The notes: a model not told the origin generated them from the letters alone. A stretch of 64,000 bases of DNA from Actinoplanes lutulentus (GCF_003259845.1 NZ_QLMJ01000003.1:620001-684000), one strand, 5' to 3'; counted from the first letter of the stretch, positions 9,472 to 18,392 are shown. Program-made: numbers and translations.

Positions 9472-9565
9472 GGGCTTTCCACATTGGCACATGTCGTCGA
9501 TGCCGGGCGCGGCGAGTTGATCAAGTGCGGCGAGGCCCACAGAGGGCGGGTGAAAGGTTTGAACC

Positions 9566-10510
9566 TCAGCGCACGTCGTCGAGCAGGCCGACGATCCCCC
9601 GAGCAACCAGCCGGGGCACTTCCATCTGGGCGACGTGACCCACGCCGGGCAGGATCAGCAGCCGGCTGTCCGGGATCGCTTTCGCCACCTGGGCCGGCAC
9701 CCGCGGGTCGACCAGCTTGTCGTTGAGACCACCGATCACCAGCGTCGGAGCCTGCACCCGGGCCGCAAGCCGCCACTGCGAGTCCTCACCCGGCAGATAG
9801 GCCCGCAGGAAGCTGCTCACCAGCCCGCGCAGCGTCCCGAGGTACGCCTTCGGGTAGTGCGCCACCGTGTAGCGGAGCTGGATCTCCTCCATCGCCTCGG
9901 CGCGGCGCTGCGGATGCACCTTCGTGGTGTCGCCGAAACACGCGGCGAGCACCTGCTCGGCCATCTGCTCGGCGGTGACCCGGGTCAGCGCCCACGCCAT
10001 CAGGCGTTCCGCGCCGGGCAGGGCGAGCAGCGGCAGCACCGGGCCCTGCGCGGTGCGGCGCGGGTTCAGGAACGGCATCGCCGGCGAGACCAGGGTGAGA
10101 GTGCGTACCAGGTCAGGGCGCAGCGCGGCGACCCGGACCGAGATCGACCCGCCCAGCGAGTTGCCGATCAGGTGGACCGGACCACGCCCGGAGTGCTCCA
10201 GGTAATCGATCAGCGTGGTCGCGAACGCCGGGATCGAATATCGCGGGATCGCGTCGCTGTAACCGAATCCGGGCAGGTCGACGGCCTGGCCGTCGAGGCG
10301 GTCGGCGAGCAGGCCGGCCAGGTCGGTGAAGTTCTGCGACGAACCGCCGAGGCCGTGCACGTACACCGCGGGCTCGGCGCCGGGGTGACCCGGCGTGTCC
10401 CGGACGTGCAGCATCGAACCGCCGACCGTGACCCGGCGAGCGGGCCAAGGCGACGGGATCTCGTCGGCCGGCAACAGCACGCTGTCGTCGGCAAGCATCG
10501 CGCCTCTCAT
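9566..10510 (-). CDS. alpha/beta hydrolase
   Basis: A 314-residue alpha/beta-hydrolase-fold protein with oxyanion segment HGLGGSSQNF (about 52-61), nucleophile elbow GNSLGG (Ser118), acid in the GLNDKLVDP block (Asp about 264 or 268) and His292 in GVGHV. The substrate is unknown; the closest look is to lipase/esterase or haloperoxidase-like enzymes. No signal peptide. Its ATG overlaps the stop of the upstream gene by one base (TGATG), so translation is probably coupled. A second ATG at 10498 is possible. Confidence 0.92.
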   Translation of the reverse strand: MRGAMLADDSVLLPADEIPSPWPARRVTVGGSMLHVRDTPGHPGAEPAVYVHGLGGSSQNFTDLAGLLADRLDGQAVDLPGFGYSDAIPRYSIPAFATTLIDYLEHSGRGPVHLIGNSLGGSISVRVAALRPDLVRTLTLVSPAMPFLNPRRTAQGPVLPLLALPGAERLMAWALTRVTAEQMAEQVLAACFGDTTKVHPQRRAEAMEEIQLRYTVAHYPKAYLGTLRGLVSSFLRAYLPGEDSQWRLAARVQAPTLVIGGLNDKLVDPRVPAQVAKAIPDSRLLILPGVGHVAQMEVPRLVARGIVGLLDDVR

Positions 10511-12399
10511 CAGGCCAAGAGTGCCTCAAGCCGGCGGTTCACCGCGGCGAGAGTGGCGCGGACCATGGCGTGCCGGTCATCACCACTCACCACGGCGGAG
10601 CCGGCCAGCTGCTCGACCCAGCCACCGTCGCAGGACAGCAGCAGCACGACGACCGCGACCTGCATCTGGCCGAACGAGACCGAGGCGGCGTGCTCGACGA
10701 AACAGCGAGCCGGGCCGTGCTCATGCTGCGAGGAGGCGAGCAGCTCGTCGACCGCTCCGGCGGTGGCCGTCGCGCAGAGGCGCAACAGGTAGCCGTCGAC
10801 GGCGGGGCCGGTCGCGACGCCGGAGGCCGCCCGGCCGCCGGCACGCAGCCGCACCTCGACGCTGGCGTCCGCGCCGAAGGTGTTGACGTGCACGTTCTCG
10901 ATGACCACGCGCGGGCCCGGGTTTTCGCCCGGGTCGAGCGGGCGGGGCCTGCTCGAGTCGACCGGGACGAGCGAGGCCCGCTCGACGAGGGGGTGGTTGC
11001 GCGGCGCGGGCAACGGGGACGGCTCCGACGAGATCGGGGCCGCCGAGATCGGGGCGGGCGGTGCCACCGAGATCGGCGCGGCCGGCAGAACCGGCGGAGG
11101 TGCGGAGACCGGCGCGGCCGAAATCGGCGACGCCGAGACGGGCGCCGGGACCGAGGCACGGCCGGACCGGGTCTGACCGGGAACGATCGGCGACGACACC
11201 GGGGCGGGCGCGAACCGCGGCGGCGCCGAGGTCGGTGCCGGTGCGAAACGCGGCGGAGCGGAGACCGGAGCCGGCGCCGGACTATCCCCGGGCATCGCCG
11301 CGTCCAGGCCCATCCGGTCCTGGAGCAGGCGGGCCACCCGGCGGCTCACCTCGGCCGGGTCGGCGCCGTCGGACAGGTCCAGCCGCAGGCTGTGCGCGCC
11401 GGCCGGCGTGGCACGCAGCGACGCGTCGCGGACACCGGAGACCTCACGCACGGCGGCGAGGATGTCCTGGACGTCGAAGCCCTCCTGCCGTTCCTGCACC
11501 GGCACGACGTCACCGCGACGCAGATGCGTCGCGATGCGCGCCAGGGCGGGCGCCTCGGCCGATGGCTCCACGGAGGGCGGCTCCGGAACTCGGGGGACGT
11601 CAGGCTGGGCCGGAACCCGCTGGGGCAGCGCGCCGCTGTTCTCGGTCACGGCCGCGACGAGGGCTTCGTCCGGTTCCTCGGGACGACCAGGCGCGGGGTA
11701 CGGGCTGAGGTCGTCGGTGGCTGGCGGGAACGCGACCGGCCCCTGCTCGTAGCGGCGCTGGTAGCTCGCCGAATCGTACGACGGACGGGCCAGGGCCGCG
11801 CTGTTGTCCGCGGCGACGACCTGGGGCAGACCCTGGGCGAGGGTGTCGGTGACCAGGGCGTGCCGGGAACGCTCGGCTCCGGCGGCAGGCTCGTTGACCG
11901 GAACCCAGTCGGGCCTGGTCACTGGCGGTGCGGAGCGCGGCGCGGGACCGTCACGGTAGTTGTCGTCGAGGTCACCCTCGTACGGGTACGGCGGTGCGCT
12001 GCTCGGCGCCGGCGCACCGATGGGCGCCGGGGAGGACGGCTGAGGCGCGCGGCGGGCGCCGAGAATCTCGGCGAGGCGGCTGCGCTCACCCGGCCACGGC
12101 GCGGGCGGCTGCTCGGCTGACCCGTTAGGGGGAATCTCGGATGAATTCTGAGCGGGCACCGCGGAGGACGGCACGGATCCGAACGGGCGCTCCGGCGGGA
12201 ACTGCTGACGCCCGAACGGGCGACCGTCCGACGGGCGACGCCACGACGGCACGTCCGTCTCCTGCTCCACTGCCGCTCCTGCGTTCGACCACGGACTATC
12301 GGCGTTCGCCCACCCGTTCACTCGACTGCGGTCTCGCGAGTCGGCGCCGTTGCCGCTCCCTGTGGCCCCGGCGTCTCCGGAATGCCCTGATTCATCCAC
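10510..12399 (-). CDS. Pro/Ala-rich conserved protein of unknown function
   Basis: A 629-residue protein. The N-terminal two thirds is proline/alanine/serine-rich and probably disordered, with an APVSAPPRFAPAP-like repeat around residues 410-480. Two segments look folded: a middle ~90-residue alpha/beta segment (RGDVVPVQERQEG to LQDRMGLD) and a C-terminal ~130-residue domain starting RVVIENVHVNTFG and ending RRLEALLA. I do not recognise either with confidence. The GTG at 12399 has GAGGAG 6 nt upstream and avoids an N-terminus overlapping the TetR promoter. It is divergent from the TetR gene and coupled to the hydrolase. Confidence 0.78.
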   Translation of the reverse strand: MDESGHSGDAGATGSGNGADSRDRSRVNGWANADSPWSNAGAAVEQETDVPSWRRPSDGRPFGRQQFPPERPFGSVPSSAVPAQNSSEIPPNGSAEQPPAPWPGERSRLAEILGARRAPQPSSPAPIGAPAPSSAPPYPYEGDLDDNYRDGPAPRSAPPVTRPDWVPVNEPAAGAERSRHALVTDTLAQGLPQVVAADNSAALARPSYDSASYQRRYEQGPVAFPPATDDLSPYPAPGRPEEPDEALVAAVTENSGALPQRVPAQPDVPRVPEPPSVEPSAEAPALARIATHLRRGDVVPVQERQEGFDVQDILAAVREVSGVRDASLRATPAGAHSLRLDLSDGADPAEVSRRVARLLQDRMGLDAAMPGDSPAPAPVSAPPRFAPAPTSAPPRFAPAPVSSPIVPGQTRSGRASVPAPVSASPISAAPVSAPPPVLPAAPISVAPPAPISAAPISSEPSPLPAPRNHPLVERASLVPVDSSRPRPLDPGENPGPRVVIENVHVNTFGADASVEVRLRAGGRAASGVATGPAVDGYLLRLCATATAGAVDELLASSQHEHGPARCFVEHAASVSFGQMQVAVVVLLLSCDGGWVEQLAGSAVVSGDDRHAMVRATLAAVNRRLEALLA

Positions 12400-12556
12400 C
12401 GCGTGCTCCTCGCTCGCCCCAGCTGAGGCTACCGTGTGGTTGCAGTGGCGATAAGTTGCAGCGTCGCGACAATTGCCCGCACGACCGCGACAAGCGCCGA
12501 TCCGGGCAATCCACGACGACAAACCGCGGGGACCGACCCCCTGGAGGTTCAGAGAA

Positions 12557-13216
12557 ATGACCGCTGCGTCCGGCGGGGCACAGACCGCCCGACCCACCCG
12601 CCTGCCACGTTCGGCCCGCCGCAAGCAGCTCCTGGCCGCCGCGCAGCAGGTCTTCGTCGCCCATGGCTACCACGCCGCGGCGATGGACGACATCGCGGAG
12701 CGGGCGGGTGTCTCCAAACCCGTTCTCTACCAGCACTTCCCCGGAAAACTCGAGCTCTATCTGGCACTGCTGGACACGCACTGCGACGCGATAATCGCCA
12801 AGGTGCGTGGCGCGATGCTGGCAACCCCCGACAACAAGGAGCGAGTCAAGGGCGCGGTCCGCGCGTACTTCGACTTCATGGATCACGAGAGCGAGGCCTT
12901 CCGGCTCGTCTTCGAATCCGACCTGCGCAACGACCCCCAGGTTCGCCAGCGGGTGGAGCGCGTCGAGCAGGGCTGCATCGCCGCTGTGACGGACACCATC
13001 ATCTCGGATACCGGGCTCCGCCCGGATCAGGCCGAACTGCTCGCTTCCGGCCTCGCCGGAGCGGCTGGGCAGGCCGCTCAGTTCTGGCTGGCGAACGGCC
13101 GCCGTACGCCGAAAGCTGAAGCCGAAGCGCTCGTAGCTGCACTGATCTGGCGCGGCATAGCCAGCTTCCCGCTCCAGGGCGGCTCAACGGCCGGTACGCC
13201 GCCGGAAATCGGATAG
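12557..13216 (+). CDS. TetR-family transcriptional regulator
   Basis: A 219-residue repressor-like protein with a classic N-terminal TetR helix-turn-helix (AAQQVFVAHGYHAAAMDDIAERAGVSKPVLYQHFPGK, split here as residues about 27-63) and an all-alpha ligand/dimer domain. The ATG at 12557 follows GGAGGT with 8 nt spacing. It is divergent from the Pro/Ala-rich gene across about 157 bp, so it may regulate that operon and itself. DUF3107 follows 38 bp downstream. The ligand is unknown. Confidence 0.93.
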   Translation: MTAASGGAQTARPTRLPRSARRKQLLAAAQQVFVAHGYHAAAMDDIAERAGVSKPVLYQHFPGKLELYLALLDTHCDAIIAKVRGAMLATPDNKERVKGAVRAYFDFMDHESEAFRLVFESDLRNDPQVRQRVERVEQGCIAAVTDTIISDTGLRPDQAELLASGLAGAAGQAAQFWLANGRRTPKAEAEALVAALIWRGIASFPLQGGSTAGTPPEIG

Positions 13217-13254
13217 CCTCATCGGCGGTAGACGGTTTGACAAAGGAGGGCCCC

Positions 13255-13479
13255 GTGGAGGTCAAGATCGGCGTGCAACATTCGCCGCGTGAGCTGGTGC
13301 TGGAAAGCGCGCAGACCCCGGCGGAGGTCGAGGAGGCGGTGTCCGAGGCGCTGGCCAAGGACGGCGTTCTGGCGCTCACGGACGAAAAGGGCCGCAAGGT
13401 GATCATTCCGGTCGCCAAGGTGGCTTACGTGGAGATCGCCGAGGCGTCGCACCGCCCGTTCGGTTTCACGACTCGCTGA
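13255..13479 (+). CDS. DUF3107 family protein
   Basis: A 74-residue small soluble protein starting VEVKIGVQHSPREL and ending HRPFGFTTR, matching the DUF3107 pattern seen widely in actinobacteria. No biochemical role is known to me. The GTG at 13255 is preceded by a near-ideal AAAGGAGG. It is co-directional with the TetR gene and followed by a terminator at 13510-13534. The last 19 bp, stop codon included, are duplicated immediately downstream. Confidence 0.9.
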   Translation: MEVKIGVQHSPRELVLESAQTPAEVEEAVSEALAKDGVLALTDEKGRKVIIPVAKVAYVEIAEASHRPFGFTTR

Positions 13480-13500
13480 AAGTTTTACGGCTCGCTGAAT
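13463..13500 (+). repeat. tandem duplication of the DUF3107 3' end
   Basis: gtttcacgactcgctgaaa (13463-13481, containing the real stop) is followed directly by gttttacggctcgctgaat (13482-13500); 16 of 19 positions match. The second TGA is 19 nt away and out of frame. Confidence 0.8.
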
Positions 13501-13509
13501 ACGACGAGT

Positions 13510-13534
13510 GGGGACCCTGATACACAGGGTCCCC
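13510..13534 (+). terminator. hairpin terminator after DUF3107
   Basis: Perfect 10-bp arms ggggaccctg (13510-13519) and cagggtcccc (13525-13534) close a 5-nt ataca loop. It is followed by a mixed pyrimidine run, not a full U tract. Confidence 0.75.
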
Positions 13535-13575
13535 TCCCGTAACTTGCTCTCGGGTGCGCCCGGCCGCTGGTCGGG

Positions 13576-13758
13576 TAGACTTGTGCCGTTGCCGTCCTCG
13601 TCGATTTGTCAAATCGACCCGCCAAGACCCGGATTACCGGGTCCGCGATGTACGGCGATCGCGTGTGCGGCCCGCTTCACAGCGTGTGGCCCGCGCCAAA
13701 ACAAGACCGCGCCCCTGACTTCGACGGGCGCACCACGAGAGGGCACCCGTAAAACTTC
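13576..13758 (+). promoter_or_regulatory. long 5' leader of the DEAD-box helicase
   Basis: A -10-like TAGACT at 13576-13581 would leave a leader of roughly 170 nt. The leader has two small hairpins: tcgattt/aaatcga (13601-13617) and gacccgg/ccgggtc (13626-13643). Long structured leaders are common for RNA helicases that regulate their own expression. No -35 box at good spacing is seen, so this is tentative. Confidence 0.3.
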
Positions 13759-15654
13759 ATGACCGACAATGAGCAAGCTCTAGTACCCGTAACCAGCCGT
13801 GCGCCGGTCCGCCCGGACAGCCCCACCTTCGCCGAGCTCGGCGTGCGTGCCGAGACTGTCGAGGCGCTGGCCGCGGCCGGCATCACCCACGCGTTCGCCA
13901 TTCAGGAATACGCGCTGCCGATCGCCCTGCGCGGCACCGACCTGATCGGCCAGGCGCCCACCGGCACCGGCAAGACCCTCGGCTTCGGTCTGCCGCTGCT
14001 GGAGCGCATCCTCGCCCCTTCCGAGGGCGCTGACGGCCTCCCCCAGGCCCTGATCGTCGTCCCGACCCGTGAGCTCGGTCTCCAGGTCGCGCGTGACCTC
14101 GCGGCGGCCGGCAGCACCCGCGGCGTCCGCGTTCTGCCGATCTACGGCGGCGTGGCGTACGAGACTCAGGTCGACACCCTGAAAAAGGGCGTCGAGATCC
14201 TGGTCGGCACCCCCGGCCGTCTGCTCGACCTCGCCAAGCAGAAGCAGCTGAAGCTCGGCTCGGTCAAGGCGCTCGTCCTCGACGAGGCCGACCGGATGCT
14301 CGACCTCGGCTTCCTGGAGGACGTCGAGAAGATCCTGGCGATGCTGCCGGAGAAGCGTCAGACGATGCTCTTCTCGGCCACCATGCCGGACCCGATCGTC
14401 GCGCTGTCCCGCCGGTTCCTGCACAACCCGGTGACCATCCACGCCGGCCACAGCGCGGAGAGCGCCGCTTCCCCGCTGACCAAGCAGGTCGTGTACCGCA
14501 CCCACCCGCTGAACAAGCTGGAGATGGTGGCCCGGATCCTGCAGGCCCGCGGGCGTGGCCTCACGATGATCTTCACGCGGACCAAGCGGGCCGCCGACCG
14601 GGTCGCCGAGGACCTGGACTTCCGTGGCTTCGCCGTCGCGGCCGTCCACGGTGACCTGGGCCAGGGCGCCCGCGAGCGCGCACTGCGGGCGTTCCGCTCC
14701 GGCAAAATCGACGTGCTGGTGGCGACCGACGTCGCGGCCCGCGGCCTCGACGTGTCCGGCGTCACCCACGTGATCAACTACGACTGCCCGGAAGACCCGG
14801 AGACCTACACGCACCGCATCGGCCGGACCGGCCGCGCGGGCGCCACCGGCGTCGCGATCACGTTCGTGGACTGGGAAGACATGCCCCGCTGGGTGCTGAT
14901 CGACAAGTCCCTCGGCCTGGGGATGCCGCAGCCGCCGGAGACGTACCACACGAGTCCCGCGCTCTACGCCGACCTGGACATCCCGTCCGACATCTCCGGC
15001 ACCCTGCCGACTGCCGACCGCAGCCGGGTCGGTCTGTCCGCCGAGATCGAGGAAGACCTGGGCAGCGTCGGTCGCCGGGGCCAGTCCCCGCGAGGCCGTG
15101 GCCCGCGCGTCCGTGCCGGTGGTCCTGGCCGTGGTTCGGATCGCGGCTCGGACCGTGGATCAGACCGCGGATCGGATCGTGGCTCGGACCGTGGTTCCGC
15201 GCCTTCCGAGGGCGTCGGCTCCGCTGACGAGACGTCGACGATCGAGCGGCCCAAGCGCCAGCGCCGCCGCCGCCGGGTCGACGAGGACCAGCCGGGCACC
15301 CAGGTGTCCGTGGACTCCGCGCCCGTCGTTGATTCCGCGCCGGCCGTGGACTCCAAGCCGGCTCTGGACTCGGCGCCGGTCGCCGACACGTCTGTCGCTG
15401 AGGAGGGGACGGCCGCCCCGCGCGCCCGGACCCGTCGTCGTCGCCCTGCCGCGACCGCGATCCCGTTCTCTGACGGCTCCGCCGACGCCGCACCGGCCGT
15501 CGCGGAGGTCGCACCCGCTGCCTCCGTCGCGACCGACACGGTTGATGGTGACGGGCCGTCCGAGGGCACCGCTCCTCGCCGCCGTCGCCGCCGCAGCCGC
15601 ACCGCCGGTTCGGACGCGCCCGCCGAGGCCGGCGCCGGCGCTGCTGACGCCTGA
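13759..15654 (+). CDS. DEAD-box ATP-dependent RNA helicase
   Basis: A 631-residue RNA helicase of the RhlE/DeaD group that remodels structured RNA in ribosome assembly or mRNA turnover. RecA domain 1 has the Q motif, Walker A APTGTGKT, PTRELGLQV, DEAD as VLDEADRML, and SAT; domain 2 has ATDVAARGLDV and HRIGRTGRAG. The C-terminal ~200 residues are disordered and basic, with an RGSD-type repeat (about 455-480) and two RRRRR clusters, likely RNA-binding. It ends opposite the heme oxygenase gene, with a shared hairpin terminator between them. Confidence 0.95.
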   Translation: MTDNEQALVPVTSRAPVRPDSPTFAELGVRAETVEALAAAGITHAFAIQEYALPIALRGTDLIGQAPTGTGKTLGFGLPLLERILAPSEGADGLPQALIVVPTRELGLQVARDLAAAGSTRGVRVLPIYGGVAYETQVDTLKKGVEILVGTPGRLLDLAKQKQLKLGSVKALVLDEADRMLDLGFLEDVEKILAMLPEKRQTMLFSATMPDPIVALSRRFLHNPVTIHAGHSAESAASPLTKQVVYRTHPLNKLEMVARILQARGRGLTMIFTRTKRAADRVAEDLDFRGFAVAAVHGDLGQGARERALRAFRSGKIDVLVATDVAARGLDVSGVTHVINYDCPEDPETYTHRIGRTGRAGATGVAITFVDWEDMPRWVLIDKSLGLGMPQPPETYHTSPALYADLDIPSDISGTLPTADRSRVGLSAEIEEDLGSVGRRGQSPRGRGPRVRAGGPGRGSDRGSDRGSDRGSDRGSDRGSAPSEGVGSADETSTIERPKRQRRRRRVDEDQPGTQVSVDSAPVVDSAPAVDSKPALDSAPVADTSVAEEGTAAPRARTRRRRPAATAIPFSDGSADAAPAVAEVAPAASVATDTVDGDGPSEGTAPRRRRRRSRTAGSDAPAEAGAGAADA

Positions 15655-15670
15655 TCCATCGCATTTCGTG

Positions 15671-15695
15671 GCACGGGACCGCGTTGGTCCCGTGC
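15671..15695. terminator. bidirectional hairpin between helicase and heme oxygenase
   Basis: Perfect 10-bp arms gcacgggacc (15671-15680) and ggtcccgtgc (15686-15695) close a 5-nt loop. It sits between two convergent genes and could stop transcription from either side. Confidence 0.7.
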
Positions 15696-15707
15696 TCCGG
15701 GACGGTC

Positions 15708-15751
15708 AGCGCGCTTCGATCTTCAGCGGCGGCGCGTCTCGATCCTCAGCA
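15708..15751 (-). repeat. tandem duplication of the heme oxygenase 3' end
   Basis: On the minus strand the real gene end, TGCTGAGGATCGAGACGCG (within 15731-15751), is followed by a related copy CGCTGAAGATCGAAGCGCG (within 15708-15728). The period is 23 bp and about 16 of 21 positions match, including the TGA. Confidence 0.7.
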
Positions 15752-16387
15752 CCAGCGTTCCTCCAGCTCGGCCAGCAACTCCAGGTTGAGCCGGTACGCC
15801 GCTGACACCTCGTCGAGGAACGCGTTCTGTTCGGCCCGCGACCAGGGCACCGAGTTGAGCTGGTCGCGGTACCGGGCACGGAACAACGGCGGATCCACAC
15901 CCTCGAAGACGAAGAACCGGTACCCGTGCCGGTTGAACCCGTACGCCGCGACGAGCTTGGCGCCCAGCCACTGCCCGCCGGAGAGGTCGCCGAGATATCG
16001 GGTGCAGTGATGCGCGACATATCCGGTGGCCCGGTCGAACGCCGCGGATCGGATGCGGGTGCAGTACGTCGTCGTGGCGGGCAGCGCGGTTATCCGGCTC
16101 TGCCACCGGGCCCCGTACAGAAATCGCAGGTCGGCTTCGAGCGCCGGGATCCGGAACAGCTCCGGGTAGACGAAGTGCCGGGCGATCGGGTCGTCGGCCA
16201 TCGCGGCGGCGGACAGCTCCAGCGTCTCGTAGACGAACCAGTGCTGTGCGGCCATCTCCGCGTACGCGGCGAGGGGCAAACGGCCGGTGGCGAGGCCCTC
16301 GACGTACCGGCTGCGCCGCGCGATCTCACGGCCTTCCCTGGTGACTTCCCGCAGGCGGGCGGAGAGCACGCCGGCCATCAACGACAT
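15746..16387 (-). CDS. heme oxygenase-family protein with altered axial-ligand site
   Basis: A 213-residue all-alpha protein of the biliverdin-producing heme oxygenase family, which normally opens heme to release iron, CO and biliverdin. The distal-helix signature TRYLGDLSGGQWLG is intact. The proximal helix aligns without gaps to the canonical form, but the heme-binding His (as in HO-1 ATKEVH) is replaced by Arg: the sequence reads VTREGREIAR, codon CGT. No other His lies in that helix. Activity is therefore uncertain; it may bind heme differently or do another job. It is divergent from the methyltransferase gene. Confidence 0.85.
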   Translation of the reverse strand: MSLMAGVLSARLREVTREGREIARRSRYVEGLATGRLPLAAYAEMAAQHWFVYETLELSAAAMADDPIARHFVYPELFRIPALEADLRFLYGARWQSRITALPATTTYCTRIRSAAFDRATGYVAHHCTRYLGDLSGGQWLGAKLVAAYGFNRHGYRFFVFEGVDPPLFRARYRDQLNSVPWSRAEQNAFLDEVSAAYRLNLELLAELEERWC

Positions 16388-16475
16388 CGCGTGGCACCTC
16401 CCTTCGCCCGCTGATCAACTTAACCGCGCCGCGCGAGATCCACAGCCCCCGGGCGACTCCGCGGCCCCGGGCAGA

Positions 16476-17633
16476 ATGGACGTCATGCCAGAACCGCTCG
16501 ATCAAGTACTTGCCGAGGTCCGGGAGCTCCTGCTCGCTCCCGGCCTGACCCGGGCCGTCGCGGCCGGGAAACGCCGCGGTCTCGTACCGTCGGTGACCAG
16601 AGCGCAAGTGCGGCCGGTAACCCTCAAGACCGGACAGAAACTACAGATCGTCACTGACGACGGCGTCCGGCCGTTCACCCGCAACGTCGCGCCCGGTTCC
16701 GAGGCGGCAGCCGCGGCGCTCGACGAGCTGCTGGCCGAGCCGTTCGGCAACTGGCACGTGGAGACCGAGTCCGCCACGGTCCAGGTGCGGATCACCAAGA
16801 AGGGCGATGCCCAGGTGCACCGCGCCGCGGTGAAGGACGCGGCCGGGAAAGCCCAGCCGCAGGCTCACGACCGGGCGAAACAGTGGCTCCTCGACCCGGG
16901 CGACCCGCTCTTCGAGGTGATCGGTGGCAACGCCGCGAAGCGCCGCCAGATCGACGCTTTCCTGCGCGCGCTCGCCGCGACCCTGCCCGACGAGCTGCCG
17001 TCGCCGCTGCGTGTCGTGGACCTGGGCTGCGGAAACGCGTACCTCACCTTCGCCGCGTACCGCTATCTGGCCGCGCGAGGCGCGGACGTCCAGGTCGTGG
17101 GCGTCGATGTCCGAGAGGACCAGAGGGTACGCAACACCGCCGTCGCCGAGCGTCTCGGATGCGCCGCCGAGGTCAGCTTCGTGGCCGGCACGATCGAGGA
17201 CGCGCAGCTGCCGTTCGCACCGGACCTGGTGCTCGCGCTGCACGCCTGCGACACCGCGACCGACCAGGCGCTGGCCCGGGCCGTGCGCTGGGAGGCAGCC
17301 TGGGTCCTGGCCGCTCCCTGCTGCCACCACGACATCGCGGCGCAGATCAAAAACAGTCAAACCCCTTTCCCGTACGCGGAAACGACCCGCCACGCCATCC
17401 TCCGCGAACGCTTCGCCGACGTACTGACCGACTCGCTGCGCGCCGCCCTGCTGAAACTGCACGGCTACCGCGTCGACGTGGTCGAGTTCGTGGATTCCGC
17501 GCACACTCCCCGCAACCTGCTGCTCCGCGCCCGCCGCACCGGCGCCGAGCCCACCGAGGCCCAGCAGACCGAGTTCACCGCCCTGACCACCCAGTGGGGC
17601 GTAACCCCAGCCCTGGCAACAATGCTCAGCTAA
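16476..17633 (+). CDS. SAM-dependent methyltransferase
   Basis: A 385-residue protein with an N-terminal ~130-residue RNA-binding-like region (many Lys/Arg, KTGQKLQIVTDDGVRPFTRN) and a C-terminal Rossmann methyltransferase domain: motif I VVDLGCGNAYLTFAAY, acidic VVGVDVRE, then LALHACDTATD and the unusual APCCHHD. The HACDTATD/PCCHHD pair is typical of Methyltransf_32-type proteins. An RNA substrate is likely but not shown. Start is ATG 16476 or 16485; both lack a clear SD. It is the last gene before a long repeat-rich spacer. Confidence 0.87.
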   Translation: MDVMPEPLDQVLAEVRELLLAPGLTRAVAAGKRRGLVPSVTRAQVRPVTLKTGQKLQIVTDDGVRPFTRNVAPGSEAAAAALDELLAEPFGNWHVETESATVQVRITKKGDAQVHRAAVKDAAGKAQPQAHDRAKQWLLDPGDPLFEVIGGNAAKRRQIDAFLRALAATLPDELPSPLRVVDLGCGNAYLTFAAYRYLAARGADVQVVGVDVREDQRVRNTAVAERLGCAAEVSFVAGTIEDAQLPFAPDLVLALHACDTATDQALARAVRWEAAWVLAAPCCHHDIAAQIKNSQTPFPYAETTRHAILRERFADVLTDSLRAALLKLHGYRVDVVEFVDSAHTPRNLLLRARRTGAEPTEAQQTEFTALTTQWGVTPALATMLS

Positions 17634-17641
17634 CAAGCCCA

Positions 17642-17935
17642 GCCCAGCCCAGGCGGGCGGGCGGGGCCAGCCGGACCGGGCCGGACCGGGCGGACCGGGC
17701 GGGGCCGGGCGGGGCCGGGCGGACGTTGCCGGGCGGGCCGGGCGGGCCGGGCGGGCCGGGCGGGCCGGGCGGGCCGGGCGGACGTTGCCGGGCGGGCCGG
17801 GCGGACGTTGCCGGGCGGGCCGGGCGGACGTTGCCGGGCGGGCCGGGCAGGCCGGGCGGACGTTGCCGGGCGGGCCGGGCAGGCCGGGCGGACGTTGCCG
17901 GGCGGGCGTTGCCGGGCGGGCGTTGCCGGGCGGGC
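17642..17935. repeat. GC-rich minisatellite (gccgggcgg / cgttgccgggcgg units)
   Basis: Roughly 290 bp of near-perfect ggccgggcg 9-mers, interrupted at least seven times by cgttgccggg. The unit order varies, as expected of slippage and unequal exchange. No protein reading is plausible. Confidence 0.85.
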
Positions 17936-18035
17936 GTGTCGATTTCGGGTTCGATACGCACCCGAACTCGACACGCACACTGCGATTCGCCTGCCTGTGT
18001 CAACTTTGGGTGCGATACGCGCCTCAACTCGACAC
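17936..18035. repeat. two tandem 39-bp hairpin elements (family A)
   Basis: Copy 1 has arms gtgtcgatttcgggt (17936-17950) and acccgaactcgacac (17960-17974), one mismatch in 15, loop 9. Copy 2 (17997-18035) is decayed but keeps the 15-9-15 layout and the loop core cgatacgc. A third copy lies at 45877-45915. Confidence 0.75.
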
Positions 18036-18122
18036 GCATCGGCGGGGAACTCTCGGAACGCCGCTTCCGCCCCCCGCCGACCGAAATCAAGACCCGGCCA
18101 CTCGACGAGCCGACCGCGAGGC

Positions 18123-18242
18123 GAGCCGTAGCTCAGGTGGGTTATCGGGCTCTTATGAGGTGGCTGAGCTACGGCTGATGGGCGCGAGCCGTAGGCCAGA
18201 CACGTCATCGCAGCCTCATGGCAGGTCTGAGCTACGGCTCGC
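18123..18242. repeat. two tandem ~55-bp hairpin elements (family B)
   Basis: Copy 1 has perfect 13-bp arms agccgtagctcag (18124-18136) and ctgagctacggct (18164-18176). Copy 2 has 17-bp arms (18184-18200 and 18226-18242) with two mismatches. Loops are about 25-27 nt. A matching pair is found at 45936-46052. Confidence 0.8.
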
Positions 18243-18260
18243 ACCGCGGGCGACTAGGCC

Positions 18261-18392
18261 GGACCGGCTGGCGCGTGAGGGCAGACCGGCCGGCGCATAG
18301 GCACGGACCAGCCGGCACATCGGAGCGGACTGGCAGGCACATCGGGGCGGACCCGCCGGCGCATGGGGGCGGACCCGCCGGCGCTTGGGGTG
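18261..18392. repeat. 22-bp tandem repeat, six copies
   Basis: Six units with an exact period of 22 bp, consensus ggacccgccggcgcatgggg plus gc, starting at 18261, 18283, 18305, 18327, 18349 and 18371. The last two are nearly identical; earlier ones are more diverged. Confidence 0.8.

Noticed and set aside
13508..13762. An 84-codon frame ending in ATGA overlap with the DEAD-box helicase.
   Set aside because: Runs through a terminator hairpin and the leader; no SD, and the product looks random. The overlap is probably chance.
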